A stretch of 64,000 nucleotides of DNA. Origin: Streptomyces californicus. Its GTDB lineage: Bacteria; Actinomycetota; Actinomycetes; Streptomycetales; Streptomycetaceae. The notes below the pieces were generated by a model. That model made no database searches. It worked only from the letters and a program-made list of their open reading frames with translations, and was not told the origin of the DNA. Below, one piece after another: positions 37,116 to 46,709 of the stretch; within the stretch, counting starts at the first letter, position 1, and each line of letters starts with the position of its first letter. The DNA lies in contig NZ_JNZZ01000013.1 in NCBI RefSeq assembly GCF_000717645.1, positions 62,001 to 126,000 of the forward strand. The letters are read 5' to 3'. The translations under genes and the position numbers were made by a program.

Positions 37116-38330
37116 TCACGCCTCCGCCGCCAGGGCGTCCACGAGCGCGGTGAGCGCCGCCGCGGTCTCGCCGTCGAGCGCGGGGTCGTCCGCCACCGGC
37201 CAGGCGCTGGTCTTCACCACCACCACGTCCGCCTCCGGGTCGACCCACAGGAACTGGCCGTAGATCCCGAGGCCGGTGAAGGCGCGGCGCTCGCCGCCGA
37301 GGGTCCACCACTGGTTGGCGTACCCGTAGTGGCCGGGGTACCTGTCGCCGAGCGCGCCGGTTTCCAGGTGCGGCAGGCCCGCCCCGCGGCCGCGCTCGAC
37401 CCAGGACGCCGGGACGACCTGCTCGCCGTCCCACCGGCCGCCCCGGGCCATCAGCAGCCCGAACCGGGCCATGTCCCGTACCGCCGCGTTGAACGAGCCG
37501 CCGCCGACGGCCGTACGCGGCAGCCCGCGCGACAGGACGTAGTAGGCGTCGGACTCCGCCCCGATCGGACCCCACAGCCGCTCGGCGGCGTACTGGGCCA
37601 GCGTCCGGCCGGTGGCGGCCTCCAGGACCCAGCCCAGGACCTGGGTGTCGAGCGTCGAGTAGTTGAACCAGGTCCCCGGCGTGGTGTGCGGGCGCACGGA
37701 CCGCACCGCTTCCAGGACGGTGCCGCCCTGCCCGGCGACCGCGCGCATCAGCCGGTTGACCGGGGCGTCCGGGTCCTCGTAGTCCTCCTCGCCGCCCGCG
37801 CCGCTGCTCATGTGCAGCAGGTCGTCGACGGTCGGGCCGTCGAACGCCGAACCGGCGAGCTGCGGGCAGTACGTGACGGCCTTGTCGTCCACCGAGCCGA
37901 TCGCGCCGTCCTCCAGCGCGATGCCCACCAGCGCCGAGGTCACCGACTTCGTCAGCGAGAAGAGCTGGAACCGGCGGTCCGGCCCGGCGAAGCGCCCCGG
38001 GTACTCCTCGTGCACCAGCCGCCCCCGGTGGACCACCGCGAACCCCGTCGTCCGCGTCCGGGCGTGCAGGTCGGCCAGGGTGCGCCGCTCCCCGTCCCAC
38101 TCGTACGTGAAGGCCGGCGGCCGGGGCGCGCGGGGCAGCGGGCTCGGACGGGCGGCGCGCGGCACCGTCTCCGTCGGCAGCAGCAGCGACATGTGCGTGA
38201 ACGTCCACTCGTTGAGCGGCGGCCGCAGCATCAGCTCGTCCTGGTGCCGCCAGACCCACCGCACGCCCGCCGCGGCGGCGACCGCCGCCGCCACACCGGC
38301 TCCGGTCGCCCATTTCCTGTCGCCCACCAT
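37116..38330 (-). CDS. Serine hydrolase, beta-lactamase/esterase (class C) family
   Basis: This 404-residue penicillin-binding-like serine hydrolase is related to EstB/6-aminohexanoate-dimer hydrolase-type proteins. The nucleophile motif SxxK is in LFSLTKS, and the Tyr of the second motif is in FNYSTLD (YxN replaced by YST). The N-terminus has a short hydrophobic helix (WATGAGVAAAVAAAAGV) that may anchor it. ATG 38330 (MVGDRKWATG) is preceded by GGAG; an upstream ATG at 38363 lies in the promoter region. Esterase or amidase activity is likelier than beta-lactam resistance. The TetR gene follows. Confidence 0.85.
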   Translation of the reverse strand: MVGDRKWATGAGVAAAVAAAAGVRWVWRHQDELMLRPPLNEWTFTHMSLLLPTETVPRAARPSPLPRAPRPPAFTYEWDGERRTLADLHARTRTTGFAVVHRGRLVHEEYPGRFAGPDRRFQLFSLTKSVTSALVGIALEDGAIGSVDDKAVTYCPQLAGSAFDGPTVDDLLHMSSGAGGEEDYEDPDAPVNRLMRAVAGQGGTVLEAVRSVRPHTTPGTWFNYSTLDTQVLGWVLEAATGRTLAQYAAERLWGPIGAESDAYYVLSRGLPRTAVGGGSFNAAVRDMARFGLLMARGGRWDGEQVVPASWVERGRGAGLPHLETGALGDRYPGHYGYANQWWTLGGERRAFTGLGIYGQFLWVDPEADVVVVKTSAWPVADDPALDGETAAALTALVDALAAEA

Positions 38331-38365
38331 GGCTCCGCACCTCACAGACGCTCGTTCCCGCATTT

Positions 38366-38394
38366 ATGAACCAATGGTGACACCGATGGTTCAT
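38366..38394. promoter_or_regulatory. Inverted repeat upstream of the serine hydrolase
   Basis: ATGAACCA and TGGTTCAT form a perfect 8-base dyad 13 bases apart, enclosing ACCAATGGT and ACCGATGGT motifs. The AT-rich patch lies 36 bases before the hydrolase start and is a candidate operator for the linked TetR protein. Confidence 0.5.
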
Positions 38395-38488
38395 GACGGC
38401 AAGGGAGGGCGCGGAGAGGCGTGGGCGGGCCAGGTCGCCGGGGGGGGGCGGGCCTCGCGTCGGGTGCGCCGGGGGCGGGCCCCGGCCG

Positions 38489-40042
38489 CTAGCGCTCGCG
38501 CAGCTCCCCCTTCAGCACCTTGCCGCTCGCGTTGCGCGGCAGCTCCGGGACGAACTCCACCGTGCGCGGCACCTTGAAGTTCGCCATCTCCCGGCGGGAC
38601 CAGGCGATCAGGTCGTCCGCCGTGAGCGTCGCACCCCGGCGGCGGACCGCGTACGCCTTGCCGACCTCGCCCAGTCGCGGGTCGGGGACGCCGATCACCG
38701 CGACGTCGGCGACGTCCGGGTGGAGGCCGAGGAGCTGCTCGATCTCGGCCGGGTAGGCGTTGAAGCCGCCGACGATGAACATGTCCTTGATCCGGTCCGT
38801 GATCCGCAGGTTCCCCGCCTCGTCCAGGACGCCCACGTCACCGGTGCGGAGCCAGCCGTCCGGGGTGATCGCGGCGGCCGTGGTCTCCGGGTCCTCGAAG
38901 TAGCCGCTCATCACGGTGAAGCCGCGGACCTGGACCTCGCCGGGCTCCCCGGGGGCGGCCAGGACGCGGACCTCGGTGCCGGGAATGGCCCGGCCGGACG
39001 TGGTGGCCACGGTCCGCGGCGCGTCGCCCCGGCGGCACATGGTGACGATGCCGCTCGCCTCCGAGAGGCCGTACGCCGTGAGGACCGTGGCGATGCGCAG
39101 TTCGTCGCGCAGCCGCTCCACCAGTCGCAGCGGGACCACCGCCGCCCCGGTGACGACCAGGCGCAGCGCCGAGAGGTCGTGGGCCGCGCGCGCCGGATGG
39201 TCCAGGAGGGACTGGTGGAGCGTGGGCGGGCCGGGCAGGACGGAGATCCGCTCGGCGGCGATGTTCGCCAGCACGGTCTCCACGTTGAACACCGGCTGCG
39301 GCACCATCACCGCGCCCCTCATCAGGCAGGCGATGATCCCCGCCTTGTAGCCGAAGGTGTGGAAGAAGGGGTTCACGATGAGGTAGCGGTCGCCTTCGCG
39401 CAGACCCGCCAGCTCGCTCCAGATCGCGTACGCCCGCAGCGTCTGCGCGTGCGTGATGACCGCGCCCTTGGGGGCGCCCGTGGTGCCGGAGGTGTAGATG
39501 ATGTCGGAGGGGTCCGAGGGGGCGACGGCCGCCGCCCGCTCCCGTACCGCCGAGGACGGTATCCGCTCCCCCGCCGCCAGGAAGTCGGCCCGGCTCGTGT
39601 AGTCCTCGGGCGCGGTGTCCGCCAGCACCACCACCCGTTCCAGGTCCGGCAGTTCCACCTCCGCCCGCCGCAGGGACGCCACGTACGAGGTGCCGAGGAA
39701 GGTGCCGGTGACGAACAGCAGCCTGGCCCGGCTGCGGCGCAGGATACGGGCCGCCTCCGTGCCCTTGAAGCGGGTGTTCAGCGGGACCAGCACCGCCCCG
39801 CCCGTCACGGCCCCGAGCGCGCAGACGATCCAGTCCGGGGTGTTGGGGGCCCAGATCGCGACCCGGTCGCCCGGCCCGATCCCGGCGGCCACGCACGCGG
39901 CGGCGGCGCGCTCCACCCGTTCGCCCAGTTCGGCGTAGGAGAGGCGGGTCCGGCCGTCCGCCACCGCCTCGGCCGGCCCGTACCGCTCGGCCGCCGCCCG
40001 CACCAGCCCGGGGATGGTGCCCCACTCCTCGTCGCCCCGCAT
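38489..40042 (-). CDS. Acyl-CoA synthetase/ligase (FadD3-like)
   Basis: This AMP-forming CoA ligase has 517 residues. The P-loop-like motif YTSGTTGAPKGA, the A5 motif AYGLSEASG, the A7/A8 motifs GWLRTGDVG and ITDRIKDMFIVGGFNAYP, and the catalytic Lys in NASGKVLK are all visible. The overall pattern resembles FadD3-type ligases that activate steroid ring-C/D acids in mycobacteria, but other acyl substrates are equally possible. The ATG at 40042 is used (a GTG lies one codon before). It is divergent from the thiolase operon, with operator site B between them. Confidence 0.9.
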   Translation of the reverse strand: MRGDEEWGTIPGLVRAAAERYGPAEAVADGRTRLSYAELGERVERAAAACVAAGIGPGDRVAIWAPNTPDWIVCALGAVTGGAVLVPLNTRFKGTEAARILRRSRARLLFVTGTFLGTSYVASLRRAEVELPDLERVVVLADTAPEDYTSRADFLAAGERIPSSAVRERAAAVAPSDPSDIIYTSGTTGAPKGAVITHAQTLRAYAIWSELAGLREGDRYLIVNPFFHTFGYKAGIIACLMRGAVMVPQPVFNVETVLANIAAERISVLPGPPTLHQSLLDHPARAAHDLSALRLVVTGAAVVPLRLVERLRDELRIATVLTAYGLSEASGIVTMCRRGDAPRTVATTSGRAIPGTEVRVLAAPGEPGEVQVRGFTVMSGYFEDPETTAAAITPDGWLRTGDVGVLDEAGNLRITDRIKDMFIVGGFNAYPAEIEQLLGLHPDVADVAVIGVPDPRLGEVGKAYAVRRRGATLTADDLIAWSRREMANFKVPRTVEFVPELPRNASGKVLKGELRER

Positions 40043-40071
40043 CACGCGCCCGCCTTCCGCCGCCGCACTAG

Positions 40072-40100
40072 CTGACTATCCGTCAGATTAGCGGTAGCCT
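40072..40100 (+). promoter_or_regulatory. Promoter with CTGAC-type operator (site B) of the thiolase operon
   Basis: CTGACTATCCGTCAG (40072-40086) matches the shared palindrome with one mismatch. Its left half serves as a -35, 17 bases from the -10 TAGCCT (40095-40100). It lies between the divergent CoA ligase and thiolase genes and could control both. Confidence 0.7.
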
Positions 40101-40141
40101 CTGCCGCTGTCAGCAGGGGCGACGGTGCGGGAGGTCAGCGG

Positions 40142-41290
40142 ATGGCGACGCTCAAGGACGCGACGGCGATAGCCGGGATCGGACAGACGGCCTTCGCGAA
40201 ACGGCTTCCGGAGTCCGAGAAGACGCTCGCCTGCCGGGCGATCATGGCCGCCCTCGATGACGCCGGGATCGCGCCGTCCGAGGTCGACGGCTTCGCCTCG
40301 TACACCATGGAGGAGACGGACGAGGTGGAGGTCGCCAAGGCGATCGGCGCCGGGGACGTCACCTTCTTCTCCAAAGTCGGCTACGGCGGCGGGGGTTCGT
40401 GCGCGACGCTCGCCCATCTCGCCGCCGCCGTGGCCACCGGGCAGGCGAGCGTCGGCGTCGCCTGGCGGTCGCGCAAACGCGGCTCGGGACCACGCCCCTG
40501 GAAGAACACCGCCGTCCAACTCCCCACCCCCGCCCAGTGGACCCGCCCCTACGGACTGCTGCGGCCCGCCGACGAGATCGGCATGCTGGCCCGGCGGTAC
40601 ATGCACACGTACGGGGCCACCCGCGACCACCTCTTCAACGTGGCGCTCGCCTGCCGCAACCGGGCCAACCAGAACCCGGACGCGATCATGTACGAACGCC
40701 CGCTGACCCGCGAGATGTACATGACCTCCCGCTGGATCAGCGAACCGCTCTGCCTCTACGACAACTGCCTGGAGACGGACGGGGCGTTGGCCTGCGTCAT
40801 CGTCTCCGCCGAGCGCGCCCGCGACTGCCGGCGGCGGCCCGTCTACCTCCACTCCGTCGCCCAGGGCCTGCCCGCCCAGCACCACGGGATGGTCAACTAC
40901 TGGAACGACGACCCGCTCGCCGGGCCCGCCTGGACGGCCGCCCGACAGCTGTGGAAGCACGCCGACTTCGGGCCGGACGACGTCCATGTGGCGCAGATCT
41001 ACGACGCGTTCACCCCGCTCGTCCCGCTCTCCCTGGAGGGCTACGGCTTCTGCGGGCGCGGCGAGGGCGGCGCGTTCACCGAGGGCGGGGCGCTGGAGAT
41101 CGGCGGACGGCTGCCGCTCAACACCGGCGGGGGCGGGCTGAGCGAGGCGTACGTCCACGGCTTCAACCTCATCACCGAGGGCGTGAAGCAACTGCGCGGC
41201 ACCTCCACCGCCCAGGTCCCCGACGCCGCCACCTGCCTGGTCACCGCCGGGGAGGGCGTGCCGACCTCCGCCGTCCTGCTGAGGAGTTGA
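40142..41290 (+). CDS. Thiolase-like lipid-transfer protein (Ltp/SCP-x family)
   Basis: This 382-residue protein has the thiolase fold but the non-decarboxylating SCP-x/Ltp pattern. AIAGIGQTAFAKR lies at the N-terminus, GGGGSCATLAHLAAAVATGQ at the usual nucleophile position, DAFTPLVPLSLEGYGFC, and the C-terminal LPLNTGGGGLSEAYVHG. In Mycobacterium such proteins (Ltp2) act as retro-aldolases on steroid side chains and need a DUF35 partner. The next gene, ten bases on, is a DUF35 protein. GGGAGG precedes the ATG. It is the first gene of a three-gene operon with an enoyl-CoA hydratase. Confidence 0.9.
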   Translation: MATLKDATAIAGIGQTAFAKRLPESEKTLACRAIMAALDDAGIAPSEVDGFASYTMEETDEVEVAKAIGAGDVTFFSKVGYGGGGSCATLAHLAAAVATGQASVGVAWRSRKRGSGPRPWKNTAVQLPTPAQWTRPYGLLRPADEIGMLARRYMHTYGATRDHLFNVALACRNRANQNPDAIMYERPLTREMYMTSRWISEPLCLYDNCLETDGALACVIVSAERARDCRRRPVYLHSVAQGLPAQHHGMVNYWNDDPLAGPAWTAARQLWKHADFGPDDVHVAQIYDAFTPLVPLSLEGYGFCGRGEGGAFTEGGALEIGGRLPLNTGGGGLSEAYVHGFNLITEGVKQLRGTSTAQVPDAATCLVTAGEGVPTSAVLLRS

Positions 41291-41300
41291 GGAGAACGCC

Positions 41301-41750
41301 ATGACCGATTCCCTCCTGCTGCCCGTCCCCGACGAGGACGGCGCGCCCTTCTGGGAGTACGCCGCCCGGGGCGAGCTGCGCGTCCAGGCGTGCGCCGCCC
41401 CCGCCTGCGGCGCCCTCCGCTTCCCGCCCCGGCCCTGCTGCCCGCACTGCGGATCGTTCGCGAGCACGTGGCGGGAGACCAGCGGGCGCGGCCGCGTCTG
41501 GTCGTACGTGGTCCCGCATCCGCCGCTGCTCCCCGCCTACGCCGAACAGGCCCCGTACAACGCGGTGCTGGTGGAGCTGGTGGACGCCCCGCACATCCGG
41601 CTCGCCGGGAACGTCGTCGTCTCGGCCGACGCCCCGCTGAACTCGGTCGATCCGGCGCGGCTGCGGATCGGGGCTCCGGTGCGGGCGGTCTTCTGCCCCG
41701 CCGGCCCCGACGGCTCGGTCACCCTGGTCCGCTGGCTGCTGGAGCGCTGA
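41301..41750 (+). CDS. DUF35 OB-fold/zinc-ribbon partner of the thiolase
   Basis: This 149-residue protein has an N-terminal zinc ribbon with two Cys pairs (CAAPAC and CCPHC), then an OB fold (VWSYVVPHPPLL, then LVELVDAPHIRLAGNVV). DUF35 proteins form complexes with Ltp/thiolase-type enzymes and help bind acyl-CoA. It lies between the thiolase and enoyl-CoA hydratase genes with short gaps (10 and 3 bases), so the complex with the upstream gene product is a safe inference. Confidence 0.92.
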   Translation: MTDSLLLPVPDEDGAPFWEYAARGELRVQACAAPACGALRFPPRPCCPHCGSFASTWRETSGRGRVWSYVVPHPPLLPAYAEQAPYNAVLVELVDAPHIRLAGNVVVSADAPLNSVDPARLRIGAPVRAVFCPAGPDGSVTLVRWLLER

Positions 41751-41753
41751 GCG

Positions 41754-42536
41754 GTGGCCCTGCGCGTGGAGCGGGACAAGGAGAGCGGGGTCGCGCTGGT
41801 CACCCTGGACCGGCCGGCGAAGCTGAACGCGATCGACCTGGAGACGGCCGGCGAACTCGCCGCGCTGTGGGGCGCGTTGCGGTACGACGAGAACGTGCGG
41901 GCGGTGGTCCTCACGGGGGCGGGGACGCGCGCCTTCTGCACGGGGATCGACCGGGGCGTCACGGTCCCGCAGCCCCCGTCTCCGTACGCGGTCGACGACC
42001 CGCTGCTGCGGATCGGGCCGAAGGCCAACGACCTGTGGAAGCCGGTGGTCGCGGCGGTGGAGGGGATGGCGTGCGGCGGGGCGTTCTACCTGCTGGGCGA
42101 GGCGGAGTTCGTCGTCGCGTCCCGCGAGGCCACGTTCTTCGACCCGCACACGGCGTACGGGATGGTCTCGGCGTACGAGGCGGTGGCGATGGCCCAGCGG
42201 ATGCCGTTCGGGGAGGTCGCCCGGATGGCGCTGATGGGCACGGCGGAGCGGGTGGGCGCCGAACGGGCGTACGCGGTCGGGCTGGTCAGCGAGGTGACGG
42301 AGCCGGGCGGCGCGGTGGCGGCGGCGCTGCGGGCGGCAACGGTGATCGCCGGGTACCCGACCGAGGCGGTGCAGGGCACGGTCCGGGCGGTGTGGTCGGC
42401 GAAGGAGGCGGCCCGGACCCAGGCCATGGCCCACGCCCCGGCGCTGATCGCGCTGGGCAACCTGCCGCCGGACCGCCAGGCGGAGCTGTTCGAGGGCCGG
42501 GGCCGGGCCGGGGACGGACCCCCGCGCGTGCGGTGA
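41754..42536 (+). CDS. Enoyl-CoA hydratase/isomerase family protein
   Basis: This 260-residue crotonase-fold protein has CoA-binding segments LDRPAKLNAIDLETAGEL and the oxyanion-hole regions GAGTRAFCTGID and EGMACGGAFYLLGEAEFVVAS. The catalytic acidic pair is not obvious, so hydratase, isomerase or hydrolase function is open. It starts with GTG three bases after the DUF35 stop. As the last gene of the operon it probably acts on the same acyl-CoA substrate as the Ltp/DUF35 pair. Confidence 0.9.
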   Translation: MALRVERDKESGVALVTLDRPAKLNAIDLETAGELAALWGALRYDENVRAVVLTGAGTRAFCTGIDRGVTVPQPPSPYAVDDPLLRIGPKANDLWKPVVAAVEGMACGGAFYLLGEAEFVVASREATFFDPHTAYGMVSAYEAVAMAQRMPFGEVARMALMGTAERVGAERAYAVGLVSEVTEPGGAVAAALRAATVIAGYPTEAVQGTVRAVWSAKEAARTQAMAHAPALIALGNLPPDRQAELFEGRGRAGDGPPRVR

Positions 42537-42618
42537 GCCGTACGGGGGCGGGGCGGGTGCGGGCAGCAGGGGCCACCGGTAGCCGGGCCACCGGTAGGGG
42601 CGGGGCCGTCCGCGGCGG

Positions 42619-42757
42619 CCTGCGGGCCCCGCTCCCGTACCGGCCGAAAGCCCGGCCCGCCGGCCCCGCTCCCGTACCGCCCGAAAGCCCGGCCTGCGGG
42701 CCCGCTGCCGCACCGGTCAGAACCGGCCTGCGGGCCCCGCTCCCCCACCGGCCGAGG
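42619..42757. repeat. About 37-bp repeat, four tandem copies
   Basis: The units 42619-42655 and 42656-42692 (37 bases each), 42693-42726 and 42727-42757 share CCTGCGGGCCCCGCTCCC and CACCGGCC-type ends. They occupy the space between the enoyl-CoA hydratase gene and the converging secreted-protein gene. Confidence 0.75.
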
Positions 42758-42766
42758 AGACTCTGG

Positions 42767-43294
42767 TCAGAGCGCCACCGCGGTGACCTCGCAGCGCTTG
42801 ACGCGGGACACCTTGCCGGGGCTCTCCATCCGGACGGTGAGGGTGCGCACGTCGCCGCCGTCGACGATCGTCGTGGTCTCGGCGGTGTCGACGGTCCGGC
42901 CCGAACCGTCGAGGAAGCGGACGTCGATCTCGTACTCCTGCGAGCCCGGCTCCTCCGCCCGGAGCTCCACCATCGACGAGGTGACCGCCTTGCGCTTGCC
43001 CTTGCGGGGCGCGGCGCAGCGGATGACCCGCACGGCGGGTGCGTCGGACGCGGTGGGCGTCGGAGTTCCGTAGGAGCCGGACGAGCCGGAGGACGACGAG
43101 TCGTCGTAGTCGTCGTCGCTGTAATCGGTGTGGCGGTAGCCGTTGTTGCTCTTCTTCGAGCTGGAGCAGCCGCCGCCGGAGCTGCTGCCGGAGCCGCTCT
43201 TGCCGCCCCGGCTCTTGCCGGCGGTCGAGAATCCGGTGAGCGCGAGCACCACCACGACCAGAACCGCCGCGAGCTTCATCTGTCGCCGCATCAT
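42767..43294 (-). CDS. Secreted Ser/Gly/Asp-rich protein, function unknown
   Basis: This 175-residue protein has an N-terminal signal sequence (MKLAAVLVVVVLALTGFSTAG), a long low-complexity linker (Ser, Gly, Lys then Asp/Tyr-rich, about 25-85) and a C-terminal beta-rich domain (about 90-175) with two Cys (IRCAAPRK and KRCEV) that may form a disulfide. The C-terminal domain (MVELRAEEPGSQEYEIDVRF) resembles FxLYD/immunoglobulin-like surface domains. The start ATG 43294 is followed by a second ATG. The target is unknown. Confidence 0.75.
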   Translation of the reverse strand: MMRRQMKLAAVLVVVVLALTGFSTAGKSRGGKSGSGSSSGGGCSSSKKSNNGYRHTDYSDDDYDDSSSSGSSGSYGTPTPTASDAPAVRVIRCAAPRKGKRKAVTSSMVELRAEEPGSQEYEIDVRFLDGSGRTVDTAETTTIVDGGDVRTLTVRMESPGKVSRVKRCEVTAVAL

Positions 43295-43500
43295 GGATGC
43301 AGCCCCCCTTGGATGTCGTTGGCCGTCGACCGCGTCAGCGGCGTGCGTCGTCGCCCTCAGCATGCCGTGCGCGACCTCCCGTCTGGGTCATGACCCTGTC
43401 ACGATCCCGTCATGGTCTGCGTGGCGGGGGTGATCGTCCGGGCGTAGCGTCGGCTGCGGGGGCCCGTGCACACGCCGGACGACGCCCTGGAGGCCCGACG

Positions 43501-44175
43501 ATGATCCGCAACCTCCTGGGCTCCCTCGTCGCCCTGGCCGGGGCGGCCTCGGCCGTGCTGAGCCCGTTCCGCCCCTGGTACGACGGGCGGCTCGGGCGCG
43601 ACTACCGGGTACGGGACCTCTTCGAGGGGATCACCCTCACGGAGTCGGGGGTGCTGGTCTCGATCCTGCTGCCGTTCCTGGCGGCGGCGGCGCTGGTGGT
43701 CCTGGGCGCGGTGCTCCGGTCGCGGCTCGTGACCGCGTTCGCCGGGGCCGTGGTGCTCGGCTTCACCGTGCTGTGGATGGTCCGCCAGGGGCAGGCGGCG
43801 GGGTCGCTGGCGGTGTCCGGGGACGGGTCGGGGCTGCGGGTGGGGGTGGTGAACGCGCTGGCCGGCGGGGTGCTGATGCTGATCGGGGCGGCGCTGATGC
43901 GGGGCCGGCGGAGCCGGGGTGCGGGGCGGGAGCGGAGGCGTGACCAGCCGTCCGGGGAACCGTTCGCCGTGCCGCCGGCGGACCAGGTGGACACGTGGCC
44001 GCCGACGCGGGAGCCGGGGATGTCCGTGCAGACGTCGCCGTGGCCGGAACCGGAGGTGGACCCGTACACGGGCCCCGACCCCCGTGCCCCCGGCGACCCC
44101 CACCCCGGCGACCCTGCGGCGGGCGAGGACCCCCGCGACCCGGTACACCCGCCGCACCGGCCCCCACCGGCCTGA
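43501..44175 (+). CDS. Membrane protein, function unknown
   Basis: This 224-residue protein has four hydrophobic helices in the first 135 residues (IRNLLGSLVALAGAASAVLS, SGVLVSILLPFLAAAALVVLG, LVTAFAGAVVLGFTVLWMV, VVNALAGGVLMLIGAALM). A hydrophilic, Pro/Asp-rich cytoplasmic tail follows. The R-D-Y-R-V-R-D-L-F-E-G-I-T-L loop between helices 1 and 2 may be functionally important. It starts at ATG 43501, divergent from the secreted protein gene. The family is not recognised with certainty. Confidence 0.75.
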   Translation: MIRNLLGSLVALAGAASAVLSPFRPWYDGRLGRDYRVRDLFEGITLTESGVLVSILLPFLAAAALVVLGAVLRSRLVTAFAGAVVLGFTVLWMVRQGQAAGSLAVSGDGSGLRVGVVNALAGGVLMLIGAALMRGRRSRGAGRERRRDQPSGEPFAVPPADQVDTWPPTREPGMSVQTSPWPEPEVDPYTGPDPRAPGDPHPGDPAAGEDPRDPVHPPHRPPPA

Positions 44176-44276
44176 CGGGGCGCCGGGCCGGGGACGTACG
44201 TCCTCGAACGCCGGGCGGGCCGGAGGTGCGCCGGGTGGGCCCGATGTGGGCCCGGGGCCTGGAGGGGGCAGTGGGC

Positions 44277-46709
44277 TCAGGTGCGGGCCCGGTTGCCGGT
44301 GCCTGTGCCCTTCAGGGCGTCCAGTGCGTAGACGCAGCGGTCCTTGCTGCACGCGTACACCACGCCCGCCTGGGCCACCGGCGATCCCGTGATCTCCCCG
44401 CCCGTCGCAAGCTTCCAGCGGAGCTGGCCGCCCGCCGCGTCGAGGGTGTACAGCACGTGGTCCGCCGAGCCGAAGTGGATCCGGCCGTCGGCCACCACCG
44501 GCGCGCCCACCACGTCGCCGCCCGCCGCGAAGCGCCACTTCGGGGTGCCGGTGACCGCGTCCAGGGTGTACAGCGCGCTGCCGCTGCCGACGTGCACGTT
44601 GCCCACCGCGACCAGCACCGGCTCGATGGACGAACGCGCCTCCGTGGCGATCCGCCAGCGGTCCTTGCCGGTCGTCGCGTCCAGCGCGTACACGGTGCCG
44701 AGGTAGTCCGCGAGGTAGACCCCGCCGCCGGTCACCGCCGGGCCCGGCGCGAACGCGGGCGGCGACAGGAACACCGCCGGGGCCTCGAAGTGCCAGCGCA
44801 CCCGGCCGGAACCGGTCTCCACCGCCAGCACCCGGGTGCCCGCCGCGATGTAGACGTAGCCGTCCTGGGCCGGGGTGACCCGGACCGGGACGCCGCCGCA
44901 GGAGGCCGCGTCGCCGATGGGGTACGACCAGCGCTCGATGCCCGTACGGGCGTCCAGCGCGCGCAGCCGGGCGTCCTGCCAGATGTACACCGTGCCGTCG
45001 TGGATGACCGGCCCGGCCTCCGCCGTCTCGAAGTCGCTCTGCGCGCCGGTGACCTCCCACAGCTTGTCGCCGTTGGTGGCCTCCCAGCCCTGGACGCCGC
45101 CGCCCCGGGTCGCGGTCAGCACCGTGCCCCGGTCGGCCTTGAGCGCGTACACCCAGGCGTCGGTCGGCAGGCGCCACTGCTCCGCGCCGCTCGCCGCGTC
45201 CAGCGCGTACAGCGACGGGCCGTCCGACGCGTGGATGCGGCCGCCCTCGACGGCCATCGCCCAGGCGACGTCCCGGGTCTTGAACTGGCGCCGCCCGTTG
45301 CCCACGTCCAGCGCGTGAACCTCGAAGGACGTCACGTACAGCAGGTCGCCGGAGACGACGGGGGTGCCCCACACGTCGTTGGACATGCGGAACCGCCAGG
45401 GCCGCCAGCGGTCCGGGACCGGCGCCGAGCCGTCCGGGGCGGTACCGGGGGCCGGGACCGGGGCGGTGGCGGCGGAGCCGGTGGCGGGCGCGGAACCGTT
45501 CACTCCCGCGGGTGGCCGGACCCAGCCGGTCGCGGCGGCCGGATGCGCGGCGGCGGCCCCGCGCACCTCGCCCGCGCGCGGTCCGGGGCCGATCGGCACC
45601 TTCGCGCCGGCGAGCTGGACGGGCCCGCCGTCCGTGGCCGCGGCGACGGCGGAGGCCGGTCCCGCTGTCCCGGCCAGCGGCGACGGCGAGGCCAGCGGGG
45701 AGGTGGAGCGCAGATCGGCCCCGCTGCGCCAGGCGGTGTCCCGCTCGGGCGCCCGGGGCGGCTGCCTCGGGGGCGGCGGGGGCGCCACCGGGGCGGCGGG
45801 CAGCGCGGTGCGCCCGCCGCCCCGGCGGGCCTCGATCATCGCGGTGGCCCGGGACGGGAGCCAGGCGGAGGCCGTACCGCTGTCGTCACTGCCGGAGGCG
45901 AAGAGGTGCGGGGCGAGCTGGGCCTGGAGGTCGGCGGGGCTGGGCCGCCGGGTGGCGTCCATCTGCATGCAGGACTCGATCAGCGGCCGCAGGTCGTCGG
46001 GCAGCCCCTCCAGGTCGGGCCCCTCGCGCAGCAGCATGAACACCGTCTCGACCGGGTTGGCCCCGTGGAAGGGGGCGTGCCCGGTGGCGGCGAAGACGAG
46101 GGTGGAGCCCAGCGAGAAGACGTCGCTGGCCCCGGTGACGCTGCGGGAGTCCCGGGCCTGCTCCGGCGACATGTACGCGGGCGTGCCGACGGCGACGTTC
46201 GTCATGGTCAGCCGGGTGTTGGAGACGCCGGACGCGATGCCGAAGTCGATCACCCGGGGGCCGTCCTCGACGACGAGGACGTTCGACGGCTTCAGGTCGC
46301 GGTGGACGAGGCCCGCGCCGTGGATGGACTGGAGGGCCTCGGCGATGCCGGCGGCCAGCCAGCGCACGGCCTGGGTCGGCATGGGCCCGCACTCGTTCAC
46401 TATCTCTTCGAGCGAGGGGGCGGGCACGTAGGCGGTGGCGAGCCAGGGCACGGCGGCGCGGGGGTCGGCGTCGACCACGGCGGCGGTGTAGAAGCCGCTG
46501 ACCGCGCGGGCGGCCTCGACCTCGCGCGTGAAGCGGACCCGGAAGAGCTGGTCCTCGGCGAGCTCGGTCCGCACCGTCTTGATCGCCACGCGCCGGCCGG
46601 ACGCCGAGCGCGCGAGATAGACCAGCCCCATGCCGCCGGCGCCGAGCCGTCCCAGCACCTCGAACGGGCCGATCCGTCTCGGGTCGTGCTGCGTCAGCTG
46701 CTCCACCAC
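44277..46709 (-). CDS. Ser/Thr protein kinase with PQQ-type beta-propeller
   Basis: This 810-residue protein has an N-terminal Hanks kinase domain (about 13-270: [35 protein letters not shown]), a Pro/Ala-rich linker (about 285-430), and a C-terminal propeller of PQQ-like repeats (about 435-800) with recurring YALDAxxG and (W/R)xxxxG signatures. No transmembrane helix is evident, so the propeller may be a cytoplasmic ligand or protein-interaction sensor. It starts with GTG at 46709, followed by another GTG. Similar kinases are common in Streptomyces. The 46710-47030 region upstream shows no gene and no clear promoter. Confidence 0.92.
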   Translation of the reverse strand: MVEQLTQHDPRRIGPFEVLGRLGAGGMGLVYLARSASGRRVAIKTVRTELAEDQLFRVRFTREVEAARAVSGFYTAAVVDADPRAAVPWLATAYVPAPSLEEIVNECGPMPTQAVRWLAAGIAEALQSIHGAGLVHRDLKPSNVLVVEDGPRVIDFGIASGVSNTRLTMTNVAVGTPAYMSPEQARDSRSVTGASDVFSLGSTLVFAATGHAPFHGANPVETVFMLLREGPDLEGLPDDLRPLIESCMQMDATRRPSPADLQAQLAPHLFASGSDDSGTASAWLPSRATAMIEARRGGGRTALPAAPVAPPPPPRQPPRAPERDTAWRSGADLRSTSPLASPSPLAGTAGPASAVAAATDGGPVQLAGAKVPIGPGPRAGEVRGAAAAHPAAATGWVRPPAGVNGSAPATGSAATAPVPAPGTAPDGSAPVPDRWRPWRFRMSNDVWGTPVVSGDLLYVTSFEVHALDVGNGRRQFKTRDVAWAMAVEGGRIHASDGPSLYALDAASGAEQWRLPTDAWVYALKADRGTVLTATRGGGVQGWEATNGDKLWEVTGAQSDFETAEAGPVIHDGTVYIWQDARLRALDARTGIERWSYPIGDAASCGGVPVRVTPAQDGYVYIAAGTRVLAVETGSGRVRWHFEAPAVFLSPPAFAPGPAVTGGGVYLADYLGTVYALDATTGKDRWRIATEARSSIEPVLVAVGNVHVGSGSALYTLDAVTGTPKWRFAAGGDVVGAPVVADGRIHFGSADHVLYTLDAAGGQLRWKLATGGEITGSPVAQAGVVYACSKDRCVYALDALKGTGTGNRART

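Noticed and set aside
37116..38330. Beta-lactam resistance gene
   Set aside because: The SxxK and YST motifs fit the broad serine hydrolase/esterase family and nothing specific to beta-lactamases is seen.
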